A stretch of 64,000 bases of DNA from an uncultured SAR116 cluster alpha proteobacterium (GTDB lineage Bacteria > Pseudomonadota > Alphaproteobacteria > Puniceispirillales > Marisalimonadaceae), in the NCBI GenBank assembly GCA_902593735.1, contig CACJJL010000001.1:1-64000 (forward strand). Direction: 5' to 3'. The position numbers were made by a program, and so were the translations under genes. Under the pieces are notes generated by a model that saw only the letters and a list, made by a program, of their open reading frames with translations, was not told where the DNA came from and ran no database searches. Below, in pieces: positions 17,377 to 26,988 of the stretch (the first letter of the stretch is position 1; every line of letters begins with the position of its first letter).

Positions 17377-18843
17377 ATGACTAGTAAAGTTATAATTGTG
17401 GGTTCTGGCAATGCTGCATTATCAGCAGGCATAGCCTCATTAGAAAAGGGCTCAAATGTAACAATTTATGAAAAAGCTGATAAAAAAATGTCTGGTGGAA
17501 ACACTAAGTATACTGCAGGGGCAATGAGGTTTTCCTATGAAAGTGGTGATCAATTAATAGGCTTGTTAGAAAATCCAAATGATGAAAGAATTAAAGACAC
17601 TGATTTTGGTTCTTACACACAAGAAAAATTTAAAAGTGATCTTCTCAATTTTAATGATGGTAGACCATTGAGTTGGGAACAAGAAATACTAGTATCTAAG
17701 TCACATGAAACAATCCAGTGGCTTTCTTCTCATAATGTAAAATTTGAGCCAATATATTCAAGACAAAGTTTTTTAAAAGACGGGAAACACATTTTTTGGG
17801 GAGGTCTAACTCTTGCTGCTGAAAATGAAGGCGTAGGATTGTTCAACCAAGAATTAGCTGCTTTCTTATCTTTAGGTGGAAAAATCTTTTATGAAAGTCC
17901 TGTTACAAATTTATTATTTAAAGAAAATAAAGTTACAGGGATTTATGTTGGGAATAAAAAAATAGAAGCTGATGCAGTTATATTAGCCTCAGGTGGTTTT
18001 GAAGCTAATGACAAATTACGTAAATCTTTTATTGGAGATGATTGGTTAAAAGCTAAGGTAAGGGGTACACCTCACAACACTGGTGACGGTCTAACGATGG
18101 CTTTGGAAATTGGAGCTATAAAACATGGTTTATATGGAGGTTGTCATGCAACTCCAATGGATCTTCATATGAAAAATTATGGTGGATTAGATTTGGAACC
18201 AAAGGAACGAAAAAATTATCGTAAAATTTGTTACTTTTTAGGGATTATGATAAATGCAAAAGGTCAAAGATTCCTTGACGAGGGAAAAAATTTTAGAAAT
18301 TACACCTATGCTCAATATGGTAGAAAAGTTTTAGAACAACCAGGACATTTTGCTTGGCAAATATTTGATAGTAAAGTTTATGATTTGCTCTATGAAGAAT
18401 ATAGATTTCATGATGCTCATTTTGTTGAAGGCAAATCCATAGATGAACTTATTGAAAAAATGGATGGAATTGACAAGATTGAAACAAGAAAAACTATCGT
18501 AGAATACAACAAAGCTGTAGATTTAACAACTTCTTTTGATCCAACCACATTAGATGGAAAATCTACCAAAGGTTTAGAAATTAAGAAATCTAATTGGGCT
18601 CAGAGAATTGATAAAGGACCGTTTAGAGCTTTTCCGGTTACTGGAGGCATTACGTTCACTTATGGAGGACTAAAAATAAATTCACAAGGTTCTGTTTTGA
18701 GTAAATATAATAAACCAATAAGTGGTTTGTTTGCTTGTGGAGAACTAGTAGGAGGTGTTTTTTTTAATGGATATCCTGGAGGTTCAGGATTAACTTCTGG
18801 AGCAGTATTTGGAAGAATAGCTGGATATGGTGCATCGAAATGA
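17377..18843 (+). CDS. FAD-dependent dehydrogenase, tricarballylate dehydrogenase (TcuA)-like
   Basis: A flavoprotein of the fumarate-reductase/succinate-dehydrogenase type. The N-terminal dinucleotide motif is VGSGNAALSAGIAS, followed by NTKYTAGAMRFSYES, the FAD/substrate segment seen in TcuA. The C-terminal GGITFTYGGLKIN and GGSGLTSGAVFGRIAG complete the FAD-binding region. TcuA oxidises tricarballylate to aconitate. The same subfamily includes other 3-ketosteroid- or fumarate-reductase-like enzymes, so the substrate is unsure. A GTG at 17374 and the ATG at 17377 compete; both follow TTAGG. The stop overlaps the next start in ATGA. Confidence 0.82.
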   Translation: MTSKVIIVGSGNAALSAGIASLEKGSNVTIYEKADKKMSGGNTKYTAGAMRFSYESGDQLIGLLENPNDERIKDTDFGSYTQEKFKSDLLNFNDGRPLSWEQEILVSKSHETIQWLSSHNVKFEPIYSRQSFLKDGKHIFWGGLTLAAENEGVGLFNQELAAFLSLGGKIFYESPVTNLLFKENKVTGIYVGNKKIEADAVILASGGFEANDKLRKSFIGDDWLKAKVRGTPHNTGDGLTMALEIGAIKHGLYGGCHATPMDLHMKNYGGLDLEPKERKNYRKICYFLGIMINAKGQRFLDEGKNFRNYTYAQYGRKVLEQPGHFAWQIFDSKVYDLLYEEYRFHDAHFVEGKSIDELIEKMDGIDKIETRKTIVEYNKAVDLTTSFDPTTLDGKSTKGLEIKKSNWAQRIDKGPFRAFPVTGGITFTYGGLKINSQGSVLSKYNKPISGLFACGELVGGVFFNGYPGGSGLTSGAVFGRIAGYGASK

Positions 18844-19808
18844 TAACTAATAGGAAAAAATTAAGTGTTGCTGTTCTTGACGATTACCAAAATGTCTCAC
18901 ATGAATTTGCAGACTGGGACAAATTAAGTGAAAAAATAGAGTTGGATGTTTTTAAAGATTATATCGGACAAGAAGAAAATTTATCAAATATTTTACTTAA
19001 ATATGACATTTTATGTTTAATGAGAGAAAGAACACCTTTACCTGAAGAATTAATTAATAAACTTCCAAATCTCAAGTTGGTTATTACAAGTGGAATGTGG
19101 AATGCTTCAATAGATGCAAATGCACTTAAAGATAGAAATATAGTTTATTGTGGAACTGATACTAAAATTCATTCTACAGCAGAATTAGCTTGGGCACTTA
19201 TTATGAATAGTTGGAGAGGGTTACAGATTGAAATTGAAAATATGAAAAATGGTAAATGGCAAACAACTATAGGAAGAGCTTTAAAAGGTAATACATTGGG
19301 AATTTTGGGGCTTGGTAAACAAGGAAAGCAAGTTGCTAATTTTGCTAAAGCTTTTGGAATGAAAGTTATTGCATGGAGCCATAATTTAAGTAAGGAAGAA
19401 TGTAAAAAAATAAATATAGAGTATGTTGAAAGCATAGATTTATTTAAGAGGTCAGACATTTTAACAATACATACTAGATTGTCAGAAAGAACAAAAGGAT
19501 ATATTGATAAAAATAAGTTAAAGTTAATGAAAAAAAAATCAGTAATAGTTAATACTAGTAGAGGTCCAATAATTAACGAACAAGACCTTATAAACGCTTT
19601 AAATGACGGTATAATTTCTTATGCTGCCTTAGATGTTTATGATCAAGAACCTCTTCCAAAAGAACACATATTAAGAACGACTAAAAATACCTTACTTACT
19701 CCTCACATTGGTTATGTTTCATCAGAAGCATATGAAAAATTTTTTAACGGGTATTTATTAGCTATAAATGCTTATTTAAATAATAAACCAATAAATCAAA
19801 TAAATTAG
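18840..19808 (+). CDS. D-2-hydroxyacid dehydrogenase family protein
   Basis: A 322-residue cytosolic NAD(P)-dependent dehydrogenase. The Rossmann motif is LGILGLGKQGKQVANFAKAF. The catalytic triad is visible as Arg in VIVNTSRGPIIN, Glu in DVYDQEPLP and His in LLTPHIGYVS. The family includes phosphoglycerate, glyoxylate and hydroxypyruvate reductases. The substrate-binding part (TSGMWNASIDANALKDR) does not fix which. It starts inside the stop of the preceding flavoprotein gene (ATGA), so the two are translationally coupled and likely act in one short catabolic route. Confidence 0.9.
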   Translation: MITNRKKLSVAVLDDYQNVSHEFADWDKLSEKIELDVFKDYIGQEENLSNILLKYDILCLMRERTPLPEELINKLPNLKLVITSGMWNASIDANALKDRNIVYCGTDTKIHSTAELAWALIMNSWRGLQIEIENMKNGKWQTTIGRALKGNTLGILGLGKQGKQVANFAKAFGMKVIAWSHNLSKEECKKINIEYVESIDLFKRSDILTIHTRLSERTKGYIDKNKLKLMKKKSVIVNTSRGPIINEQDLINALNDGIISYAALDVYDQEPLPKEHILRTTKNTLLTPHIGYVSSEAYEKFFNGYLLAINAYLNNKPINQIN

Positions 19809-19809
19809 T

Positions 19810-20547
19810 TTATAGCCAATTCTCTATAACCCACTCAGGAGTTTTAAGTTGTTTATAAATTTTTTTATAAAATTGATATTTTTTTACTGGCCATTTTCCT
19901 TTTAATACATCATCAGGATCAGGTTTACCTGTAAAAGCAACTATACTGGTTTCTTTAGGAAGTTTTGCAGCTTTCCAAATTCTAAGTGGCCAAGACGGAA
20001 GAAGATTATGTTTAAAACTTTGACACCAATTTGTGGGCCAAAAGATTTGATCTTTTATTTCATCACTAATATAGATTTGTTCGATGTGATATTTTTTCCA
20101 AATTTTTACAGGTTCTTTTTGAAATTTACTAAAAATTGAAGTGTATTTTCCAGCAGGAAATCTAAAGCAACTTGTGTTGCCTATATTTTGACCTTTTTGT
20201 GTCCAATTTTCAATAACACAATACTTACCAGGTTGATAATCAAAAAATCTATCAAGGTTCCCTGTAATTACCAAATCAAGATCTAAAAATAATATATCTC
20301 CACTTAATTGACTTAATGGATATTGCCAGACACTTATTTTTCTCCATGGTGTATTTGTAATAGTTCTAGGCAAATTGATTTCAGGTAGTAGATTACAAAT
20401 AACGTTTGTATTTATACCATCTTTATTATCTGTAAAGCAGTAAAGACTAGTAGGTCTGTTGGTATGTCTTTTAATTGAATTAAAGAGTCTATTCACAAAA
20501 TTAGGCCCATATCTAGAACCCCATTTCATACATATAATTGTTTGCAA
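19810..20547 (-). CDS. Putative glycosyltransferase (GT8-like, DxD motif)
   Basis: A 245-residue protein beginning MQTIICMKWGSRYGPNFVNR, a start I associate with a group of bacterial glycosyltransferase-like proteins. The metal/nucleotide-sugar site is ILFLDLDLVITGNLDRFF (DxD). WPTNWCQSFKHNL and AFTGKPDPDDVLKGK follow. The start codon is TTG, supported by the conserved opening rather than by a clear ribosome site. It is probably a cytosolic transferase adding one sugar in envelope glycan synthesis; donor and acceptor are unknown. It sits at the left edge of the envelope-glycan region and converges with the hydroxyacid dehydrogenase gene. Confidence 0.72.
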   Translation of the reverse strand: MQTIICMKWGSRYGPNFVNRLFNSIKRHTNRPTSLYCFTDNKDGINTNVICNLLPEINLPRTITNTPWRKISVWQYPLSQLSGDILFLDLDLVITGNLDRFFDYQPGKYCVIENWTQKGQNIGNTSCFRFPAGKYTSIFSKFQKEPVKIWKKYHIEQIYISDEIKDQIFWPTNWCQSFKHNLLPSWPLRIWKAAKLPKETSIVAFTGKPDPDDVLKGKWPVKKYQFYKKIYKQLKTPEWVIENWL

Positions 20548-20633
20548 AATGATATCCAGTTATAAATATTAATTTCAAAAATAGTAAATGCCATTTATAA
20601 CATTATTAAATAAATTATAAAGACATAAATATT

Positions 20634-21734
20634 ATGAAAATTAACATTCTATTACCTTACAAAGAAAAGTTTGACGAAAACAAAGCTTCTTCTGTTTCAA
20701 TTACTGTTAAAAATAATTTAATGCATACTAAATTTTTAAATAGGATAAAAGTTTATGGTCAAAATGTTGAAAATGCACTTTTTAAAGATAACTTTGTAGG
20801 CCTTAATTACTCTATTTTTTCACTTAAAAGTAAAAATGCATTTTTGTTACATAGAATGTTAAAGATGATATCTGCCGATAATTGTAAGCAACAATTAATA
20901 GAGATACACAACAGACCCTACTTAATTAATCAAATTAGTAGGTATAATGATTTTCCTGTATCGTTGTTTTTTCATAATGATCCTTTAACTATGAAAGGAT
21001 CAAAGTCAATTAGTGATCGACAAAATATTATTGAAAAATGTGCTGCTATTTTTTGTGTAAGTGAATACATAAAGCAACAATTTATGAAAGATATTTCTAA
21101 TGAAAAAAAGAAAGTTCATGTGTTGTATAATGGTGTGAATAGAAAAATTGCGCATTTTCCTGAGAAGAAAAAAGAGATCTTATTTGTTGGAAGATTAGTA
21201 ACTGAAAAGGGGGTTGATTTATATGTAGAAGTAGTAAAATCAATTGCCCCTAATTATCCTGATTGGAATTTTGATATTATTGGATCATTAAAATTAGGAG
21301 ATCAAAATAAAACTAATTACTTCGGAAAAAAAGTAATTGAAAAATTCAAAAGTATTGGATCCCAAGCTAGATACTATGGATTTAAAGATTACAGTTTTGT
21401 TGAAGAAAAAATGAATACAGCTTCTATCATAATCATACCTTCTTTATGGCAAGAACCATTTGGTTTAGTTGCTGCAGAAGCAATGAGTAATGGAATATGT
21501 ATAATTGCCTCTAAAGTAGGAGGAATACCTGAAATTATTAGAGACAATGGCGTTTTAATAGAAAATATAAATTTTCAAAAACTAAAAAAAAGTTTAATTG
21601 AACTTTTAAATGATGACAAATTAAGGAACTTTTATCAAAAAAAAGCATGGAAAGATTTCGAATTCTCTGCAGAGTATAGTTCTAAAAAATTAGATAATTA
21701 TAGACAAATTATTTTTAATCAGAATGACTGTTAA
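20634..21734 (+). CDS. Glycosyltransferase family 4 protein
   Basis: A 366-residue GT-B glycosyltransferase. The C-terminal nucleotide-sugar domain starts at ILFVGRLVTEKGVDLYVEVV. It contains the GT4 signature PSLWQEPFGLVAAEAMSNG, with the two acidic residues eight apart. The N-terminal domain has IEIHNRPYLINQI and SLFFHNDPLTMKGSKS, as in heptosyl/lipopolysaccharide-type GT4 members. It should use a retaining mechanism at the cytosolic face of the inner membrane. The acceptor is unknown. Its last 20 bases overlap the end of the convergent methyltransferase-like gene. Confidence 0.88.
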   Translation: MKINILLPYKEKFDENKASSVSITVKNNLMHTKFLNRIKVYGQNVENALFKDNFVGLNYSIFSLKSKNAFLLHRMLKMISADNCKQQLIEIHNRPYLINQISRYNDFPVSLFFHNDPLTMKGSKSISDRQNIIEKCAAIFCVSEYIKQQFMKDISNEKKKVHVLYNGVNRKIAHFPEKKKEILFVGRLVTEKGVDLYVEVVKSIAPNYPDWNFDIIGSLKLGDQNKTNYFGKKVIEKFKSIGSQARYYGFKDYSFVEEKMNTASIIIIPSLWQEPFGLVAAEAMSNGICIIASKVGGIPEIIRDNGVLIENINFQKLKKSLIELLNDDKLRNFYQKKAWKDFEFSAEYSSKKLDNYRQIIFNQNDC

Positions 21735-22677
21735 TGACAAGAGAACATTGACTATGGTTTTTATATCCTGTTATGGGAAAGAGTTCAGGAAAAATTTTAT
21801 GAAAAAATATGTTTCTTACAATTCTTGTGTCAGTTATATTTTTTAAATATACGATCCCTTCTCTGTTTCTAGATATCCATCTAAAATCCTGATTATTTAT
21901 TTTACCATTCTCCAGATCTTTTAACATTGATATAGTAGGGATAGGCGGCCACCCATCTGCGTGAATGTTCAATGAACTTAAATCGTCATCAAAAAAATTA
22001 TATTTAATACCATGTATTAAAGAAAACTTAAGACGATCAATTTGTGACGTGTGATCATCCCATAGTGCCACTACTTTTTCGTTTTGAATAGAAGGAACAT
22101 TTTTCGTAATATCTGTATTTATATAAGTTGCTTTTTTGGAATTATACAAATTATTCTCAAGATTAATATCATAGCAATAGATTTTACAATTTTCATTTGT
22201 AGCTACGTCAATTAAATAAGTAGTGAAACCTTTCATTATACCAGACTCAATTACAACAGTCGGATTGATAATTTTTAAAATAGTATAAAAAAATACCCCC
22301 TCATTAAAACCAAAACCGCTTCCTTGTTCCTTTATAGGGCTTTTCATGAAAACGTCTTCAAATTCGTTAATATAGCTTTCAATGTCAAATTTGTTTAATT
22401 TCAAACCAGAAGATTTTAAGAATGATATAATTTGTTTTAGAATTAAATCATTCCTGTATTTTTTAACTTTTAAATCAACAACAAAAGATGAATAAGCTTC
22501 ATCTTTTTGAGATTGGTTTTTAATTAATCTTACACTTAATTTAAAGCCAAAAAAGTTATAGATTGAATTTTTGAATTTTTTTAAAAAAACAGAAAATGAA
22601 TTATTTTTTCTAGGTTTTGTACTGAAATTATTCCAATATTGAGTAAATGTTTTCTTTTTGTGAAAATCAAATTCCAA
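21715..22677 (-). CDS. Putative class I SAM-dependent methyltransferase-like protein
   Basis: A 320-residue protein whose middle part carries a SAM-type Rossmann motif, TVVIESGIMKGFTTYLIDVA. An acidic end of strand 2 follows (YCYDINLE), then VALWDDHTSQIDRLK, where the Asp-Asp-His could bind metal as in CmcI-like enzymes. An N-terminal basic part of about 60 residues precedes this domain. The likely start is a TTG without a clear ribosome site, so the N-terminus is uncertain. A role in modifying a surface glycan is inferred from the flanking glycosyltransferases; it could also be a non-methylating relative. Confidence 0.6.
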   Translation of the reverse strand: MEFDFHKKKTFTQYWNNFSTKPRKNNSFSVFLKKFKNSIYNFFGFKLSVRLIKNQSQKDEAYSSFVVDLKVKKYRNDLILKQIISFLKSSGLKLNKFDIESYINEFEDVFMKSPIKEQGSGFGFNEGVFFYTILKIINPTVVIESGIMKGFTTYLIDVATNENCKIYCYDINLENNLYNSKKATYINTDITKNVPSIQNEKVVALWDDHTSQIDRLKFSLIHGIKYNFFDDDLSSLNIHADGWPPIPTISMLKDLENGKINNQDFRWISRNREGIVYLKNITDTRIVRNIFFHKIFPELFPITGYKNHSQCSLVINSHSD

Positions 22678-22856
22678 AGATTCAAACTTTCTAAATTTTT
22701 AAGCAAGAATTAAATTATTTATTATATATTTTATTCTTAAAAACAAGAAGTAATGTCATGATTGTTAATGTCAATGTTTGAAGTAAACTTATTATATATA
22801 TAAATTAGGCTAAAAACAGTTTTAATTTTACTAATTGTAATTATAGATAATAATTA

Positions 22857-24230
22857 CTATACCCCAATTTTAATTTTATTTTTAATTATCCACAAGAAAA
22901 TTAAAGAAGGAATAACCATTATTGTAGTTAAAATAAAAAAGGTTCCCCAATCACCATTTAGCCAATCTACTAGAGCTCCTGAAGATGATGCAAGAGTTGT
23001 TCTTCCTGCAGTTCCTATAGAAGCAAGCAATGCGTATTGAGTAGCTGTATATGTCCTATCAACCAATAACGAAATAAATGCAACGAAGGCTACAGTTGCA
23101 AATGCTGCTGTAATATCATCAGCTATAACAGCAATTGCGAACAATAATTCGGATTTGCCTGTCCATGCCAAAATTGCAAACAGTAGGTTAGTAAGAGCCA
23201 TTAATCCTCCAGCACAGAATATTGTTTTAATTGTTCCTGCTTGCATTGCCATTATGCCGCCTAACAATGTAAAGATAACTGTTGTAATCCAACCAAGTCC
23301 TTTTGAATAAATGCCAATTTGTACCTTGGAAAAACCTATTTCTTTGTAAAAAACGATAGACATACGACCAAGAAATGCTTCTCCAATTTTGAATAAGAAA
23401 ACAAAACCTAATATTCCGAATGCTATAGAAAATCCATTTCTTTTAAAAAAGCTAATTATAGGTCCTATAATTGTCCCTATAATATATGTAGCAAGGTTAT
23501 TTATAAAGCTATAGGACACACCAAGTTTTTTTGAAATTATTCTGTCGTTTACTTTTTGTTTTGCCTTCCTGTCAGTTACTACAGGCTCATGAACAAACAT
23601 CAAAGCAATATTCATTAAAATTATGATTGCGCCTAATACTAAAAAAGTAACTTGCCAATAATCACTAATACCTGTGTTCTGAAAATATTCTGCTGTGAAT
23701 AAAGAGATAATACCACCTAGTTTATACCCAGTCCACCACCCAACAACGGCCATAGCAGCACCAGCAGCCATGGCCTTTCCTTCATTTTCATCAATTTGTT
23801 CTATTCTTAATGCATCAACTGTTATGTCTTGCGTAGCTGAAGCTATTGCAATAATTAAACCAACAGAAATTAGTATAGTAAAGTGTTTGGTTGGATTAAT
23901 TAAACTCCAAATTATTAAACTAATTAAAATTGTAGTTTGCATTAATATTATCCACCCTCTTCTATGGCCAATTTTTTTTGTTAATAGAGGTATTTGAATT
24001 CTATCTATAATTGGAGCCCACAAATAATTAAATGCGTAAACACCAAAAATTAAACCTGCCCATCCAATGGTAGATCTACTCAAACCTTCTTCTTTTAACC
24101 AAATACTTAAACTGCTTGCAATCAAAACCCATGGAAAGCCACTCATGGCACCAAGAAGTAAAATTTTAAACATTCTGATATCTTTATAAACTGTGATTGT
24201 TTGAAACCAGCTTTGTTTTTTTTTAACCAT
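22857..24230 (-). CDS. ampG: AmpG-like muropeptide permease (MFS)
   Basis: A 457-residue inner-membrane protein with 12 or more helices. The N-terminal part follows AmpG closely: MFKILLLGAMSGFPWVLIAS, then WLKEEGLSRSTIGWAGLIFGVYAFNYLWAPIIDR and RRGWIILMQ. SATQDITVDALRIEQ is another AmpG hallmark. AmpG imports GlcNAc-anhydroMurNAc peptides from the periplasm for cell-wall recycling. AnmK and MurQ, which act on the products, are encoded about 33 kb to the right, supporting this role. No nagZ or ampD is visible. Some AmpG relatives carry other cargoes, so function is likely rather than certain. Confidence 0.82.
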   Translation of the reverse strand: MVKKKQSWFQTITVYKDIRMFKILLLGAMSGFPWVLIASSLSIWLKEEGLSRSTIGWAGLIFGVYAFNYLWAPIIDRIQIPLLTKKIGHRRGWIILMQTTILISLIIWSLINPTKHFTILISVGLIIAIASATQDITVDALRIEQIDENEGKAMAAGAAMAVVGWWTGYKLGGIISLFTAEYFQNTGISDYWQVTFLVLGAIIILMNIALMFVHEPVVTDRKAKQKVNDRIISKKLGVSYSFINNLATYIIGTIIGPIISFFKRNGFSIAFGILGFVFLFKIGEAFLGRMSIVFYKEIGFSKVQIGIYSKGLGWITTVIFTLLGGIMAMQAGTIKTIFCAGGLMALTNLLFAILAWTGKSELLFAIAVIADDITAAFATVAFVAFISLLVDRTYTATQYALLASIGTAGRTTLASSSGALVDWLNGDWGTFFILTTIMVIPSLIFLWIIKNKIKIGV

Positions 24231-24324
24231 AATAAAAGCAAATCAAAAATTATAAGTAGAATTTTACGCTTATTTTAAATAATAATATATATTTTTCGTT
24301 TGAATTGATAATTTATAATAAGTT

Positions 24325-24861
24325 ATGAAGAAAAATTGGTTAGTAACAAATCTAAATAAAAAATATTTCATTACAGTTGGAAATAAAACTTTTGATTGTC
24401 AAATAGGTTCTGGAGGTCTTAAAAACCCAGCAAAAAAAATAGAAGGTGACAAAACAACTCCAATTGGCAAATGGTTTTTGAACTCTATATATTATAGACC
24501 GGATAGAGTTTTAAGACCAAAACTTAAGAAAAAATATATTTTAAAAATTAAAAAAATTACAAAAAATTGTGGTTGGTGCGATGATGTTAATAGCAATCTA
24601 TATAACAAATATATTAAGATTAACAATTTTCAATCACTTAATATAAGTCATGAAAAATTATGGAGAGAAGACGAGGCTTATGATATTGTTATTGTAATAT
24701 CACATAATATTAATCCAACAATAAAAAATAAAGGAAGTGCTATATTTATTCACTGTAGCTTTAACGACAAAAGAGCCACTTCAGGATGTCTAGCTTTGTG
24801 TAAAAAAGATTTGATTGGGCTAATAAAAAATGTAAAAAAAAACACAGTCATCATAATTTAA
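24325..24861 (+). CDS. L,D-transpeptidase catalytic (YkuD) domain protein
   Basis: A 178-residue protein containing the YkuD active-site signature. His143 in IFIHCSFNDKRATSGCLAL is followed 12 residues later by Cys155 in the TSGC motif. An N-terminal segment, PAKKIEGDKTTPIGKW, is also typical of the fold. YkuD enzymes form 3-3 peptidoglycan cross-links, attach lipoproteins or trim peptides. No clear signal peptide is seen, which is unusual for a periplasmic enzyme. Either the start lies elsewhere, export is atypical, or this is a cytosolic L,D-carboxypeptidase-like member. The AmpG-like gene is divergent next door. Confidence 0.82.
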   Translation: MKKNWLVTNLNKKYFITVGNKTFDCQIGSGGLKNPAKKIEGDKTTPIGKWFLNSIYYRPDRVLRPKLKKKYILKIKKITKNCGWCDDVNSNLYNKYIKINNFQSLNISHEKLWREDEAYDIVIVISHNINPTIKNKGSAIFIHCSFNDKRATSGCLALCKKDLIGLIKNVKKNTVIII

Positions 24862-24923
24862 ACTTTACACGCATCGATAATATTACTAAGTAAATAATAT
24901 TCAAATTACTTTTGGAGTAAAAA

Positions 24924-26930
24924 ATGTCAAATGCTATCTTTCCAATAATATTAGGAATTCTTGGCCTCTTATCAGCTTTAATTGTTTACAAAAAAGTTAA
25001 AAGTTCACCTGAGGGTGTAGGAAGGGTAAAAGAAATTGGAGATGAAATTCATTTAGGAGCAATGGTTTTTATGGCTGCCGAATATAAAAGGTTAGCCATT
25101 TTTTGTATTGTTTGTATCGTAGCTTTATATTTTTCATTGGGTGTCGAAACAGCATTGGCATTTTTACTTGGTTCAATTTGTTCAGGTGTTGCCGGTTATA
25201 TAGGTATGTATTCAGCAACAAAAGCCAATGTTAGAACAGCAGTTGCCGCGAATGAAAAGGGAGCTCCAGAAGCATTAAATGTTGCTTTTTTTGGGGGCTC
25301 AATAATGGGGTTGACCGTTGCCTCTATGGGATTGCTAGGTATTGGTATTTTATTTTATTTTTTTGCTAATAATGTTGAGACAGTTCATGCAATTGAAGGA
25401 TTTGCAATGGGTGCATCATCGGTTGCTTTGTTTTCAAGAGTTGGTGGAGGTATTTTTACCAAAAGTGCTGATGTAGGTGCAGACCTCGTTGGAAAAGTGG
25501 AAGCTGGTATTCCAGAGGATGACCCTAGAAACCCAGGTGTTATCGCAGATAATGTTGGTGATAATGTAGGGGATGTTGCTGGTATGGGGTCTGATATTTT
25601 TGAATCCTATTGTGGTTCTATGATTGCATCTATAGCATTAGCTGCCTCTATGACTAGTGCGACAGTTAATTCATTAGGAGAAAGTAAGGCAATTTTACAA
25701 TTTATGCCTCTGGCTCTTGCTTCTCTCGGCCTTGTTTGTTCATTAATTGGTATACTTACTGTAAAAATTTTTTCAAGTAAGAGTCCTGAAACTGCACTGA
25801 GATTTGGAACTATTGGTTCTGCAATCATTTTTGTAATATCATCTTATTTTCTTATTTATCAAATGGATGTGTCATTGGGAGTATGGATAGCAGTGCTAAT
25901 AGGTGCAATTGGTGGAATTATAGTTGGTTTAGTAACAGAGTTTTATACAGGTGGTCCACCTGTAAAAAAAATAGCTAAGGATGGTGAAACAGGTTCTGCC
26001 ACTATAATGATTTCAGGATTATCTGTGGGTATGCAATCTGTAGCTATTCCAGTTTTAACGATAGTTGGAATTATTTTTGTAGCTAATTATTTTGCTGGCC
26101 TTTATGGGGTAGGCATTGCAGCAGTAGGAATGCTAAGTACGGTTGGTATAACAATGGCCATAGACGCATATGGACCTGTTGCAGATAATGCTGGAGGAAT
26201 TGCAGAAATGGCTGAAATGGGTTCTAATACAAGACAAATAACTGATTCACTTGATGAGGTAGGAAATACTACTGCAGCTATTGGGAAAGGATTTGCAATT
26301 AGTGCGGCAGCTTTAGCTGCTTTGGCTTTAATAAGTGCCTATATCGAGAAAGTATCCGCTAATGATGAAAGTTTTGTTCTCGCTATTAACGACCCATATG
26401 TATTGTGTGGTATGTTTTTAGGAGGGATTTTTCCATTTTTAGTAAGTTCTATGACAATGACTGCTGTTGGTGACGCTGCATTTGATATGATTAAGGAAAT
26501 AAGACGGCAATTTAGAGAAATACCTGGTCTCCTTGAAGGTAAAGCGAAACCAGACACAGCCAAATGTGTTGATATAGCAACTGTCGCAGCATTAAAAAAA
26601 ATGATTGCACCAGGATCTTTGGCTGTATTAGCTCCTGTTGTAATAGGGTTTATTTTAGGACCAAAAGCTTTAGGAGGGATGCTAGGAGGTGCGCTTATTT
26701 GTTGTGTTATGATGGCATTAATGATGTCAAATGCTGGCGGTGCTTGGGATAATGCAAAAAAATACGTTGAGAAAGGTAACTTTGGTGGAAAAGGTTCAGA
26801 TGTTCACAAAGCAGCTGTTGTTGGAGATACAGTAGGTGATCCTTTAAAAGACACTTCGGGTCCATCAATGAATATCTTAATTAATGTAATGGCTATTGTA
26901 AGCCTAGTTATTGCACCATTGATAATTTAG
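24924..26930 (+). CDS. hppA: Membrane-bound pyrophosphatase (pyrophosphate-driven H+ or Na+ pump)
   Basis: A 668-residue protein with about 16 membrane helices. Substrate-binding motifs are [20 protein letters not shown] and, late in the protein, [37 protein letters not shown] and [19 protein letters not shown] are also family blocks. The motif [10 protein letters not shown] has Ala451 and Gly454 at the sites that set potassium dependence. Ala/Gly marks the K+-dependent class, whereas K+-independent H+-pumps have Lys/Thr. K+ dependence is therefore predicted, and Na+ pumping is possible. It couples PPi hydrolysis to ion export. GGAG precedes the ATG; the gene stands alone. Confidence 0.97.
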   Translation: MSNAIFPIILGILGLLSALIVYKKVKSSPEGVGRVKEIGDEIHLGAMVFMAAEYKRLAIFCIVCIVALYFSLGVETALAFLLGSICSGVAGYIGMYSATKANVRTAVAANEKGAPEALNVAFFGGSIMGLTVASMGLLGIGILFYFFANNVETVHAIEGFAMGASSVALFSRVGGGIFTKSADVGADLVGKVEAGIPEDDPRNPGVIADNVGDNVGDVAGMGSDIFESYCGSMIASIALAASMTSATVNSLGESKAILQFMPLALASLGLVCSLIGILTVKIFSSKSPETALRFGTIGSAIIFVISSYFLIYQMDVSLGVWIAVLIGAIGGIIVGLVTEFYTGGPPVKKIAKDGETGSATIMISGLSVGMQSVAIPVLTIVGIIFVANYFAGLYGVGIAAVGMLSTVGITMAIDAYGPVADNAGGIAEMAEMGSNTRQITDSLDEVGNTTAAIGKGFAISAAALAALALISAYIEKVSANDESFVLAINDPYVLCGMFLGGIFPFLVSSMTMTAVGDAAFDMIKEIRRQFREIPGLLEGKAKPDTAKCVDIATVAALKKMIAPGSLAVLAPVVIGFILGPKALGGMLGGALICCVMMALMMSNAGGAWDNAKKYVEKGNFGGKGSDVHKAAVVGDTVGDPLKDTSGPSMNILINVMAIVSLVIAPLII

Positions 26931-26988
26931 AATTTAAATTTAATTTTGTAATTTTTAAATTATATACGTATTAACTTAAGGTGTTTTT

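Noticed and set aside
22838-22856. AT-only hairpin TAATTAT / ATAATTA directly after the AmpG-like gene.
   Set aside because: There is no GC in the stem and no clean T-tract, so a terminator cannot be claimed.
26931-26961. AATTTAAA / TTTAAATT inverted repeat after hppA as a terminator.
   Set aside because: The stem has no G or C and would be unstable; such repeats are expected by chance in this base composition.
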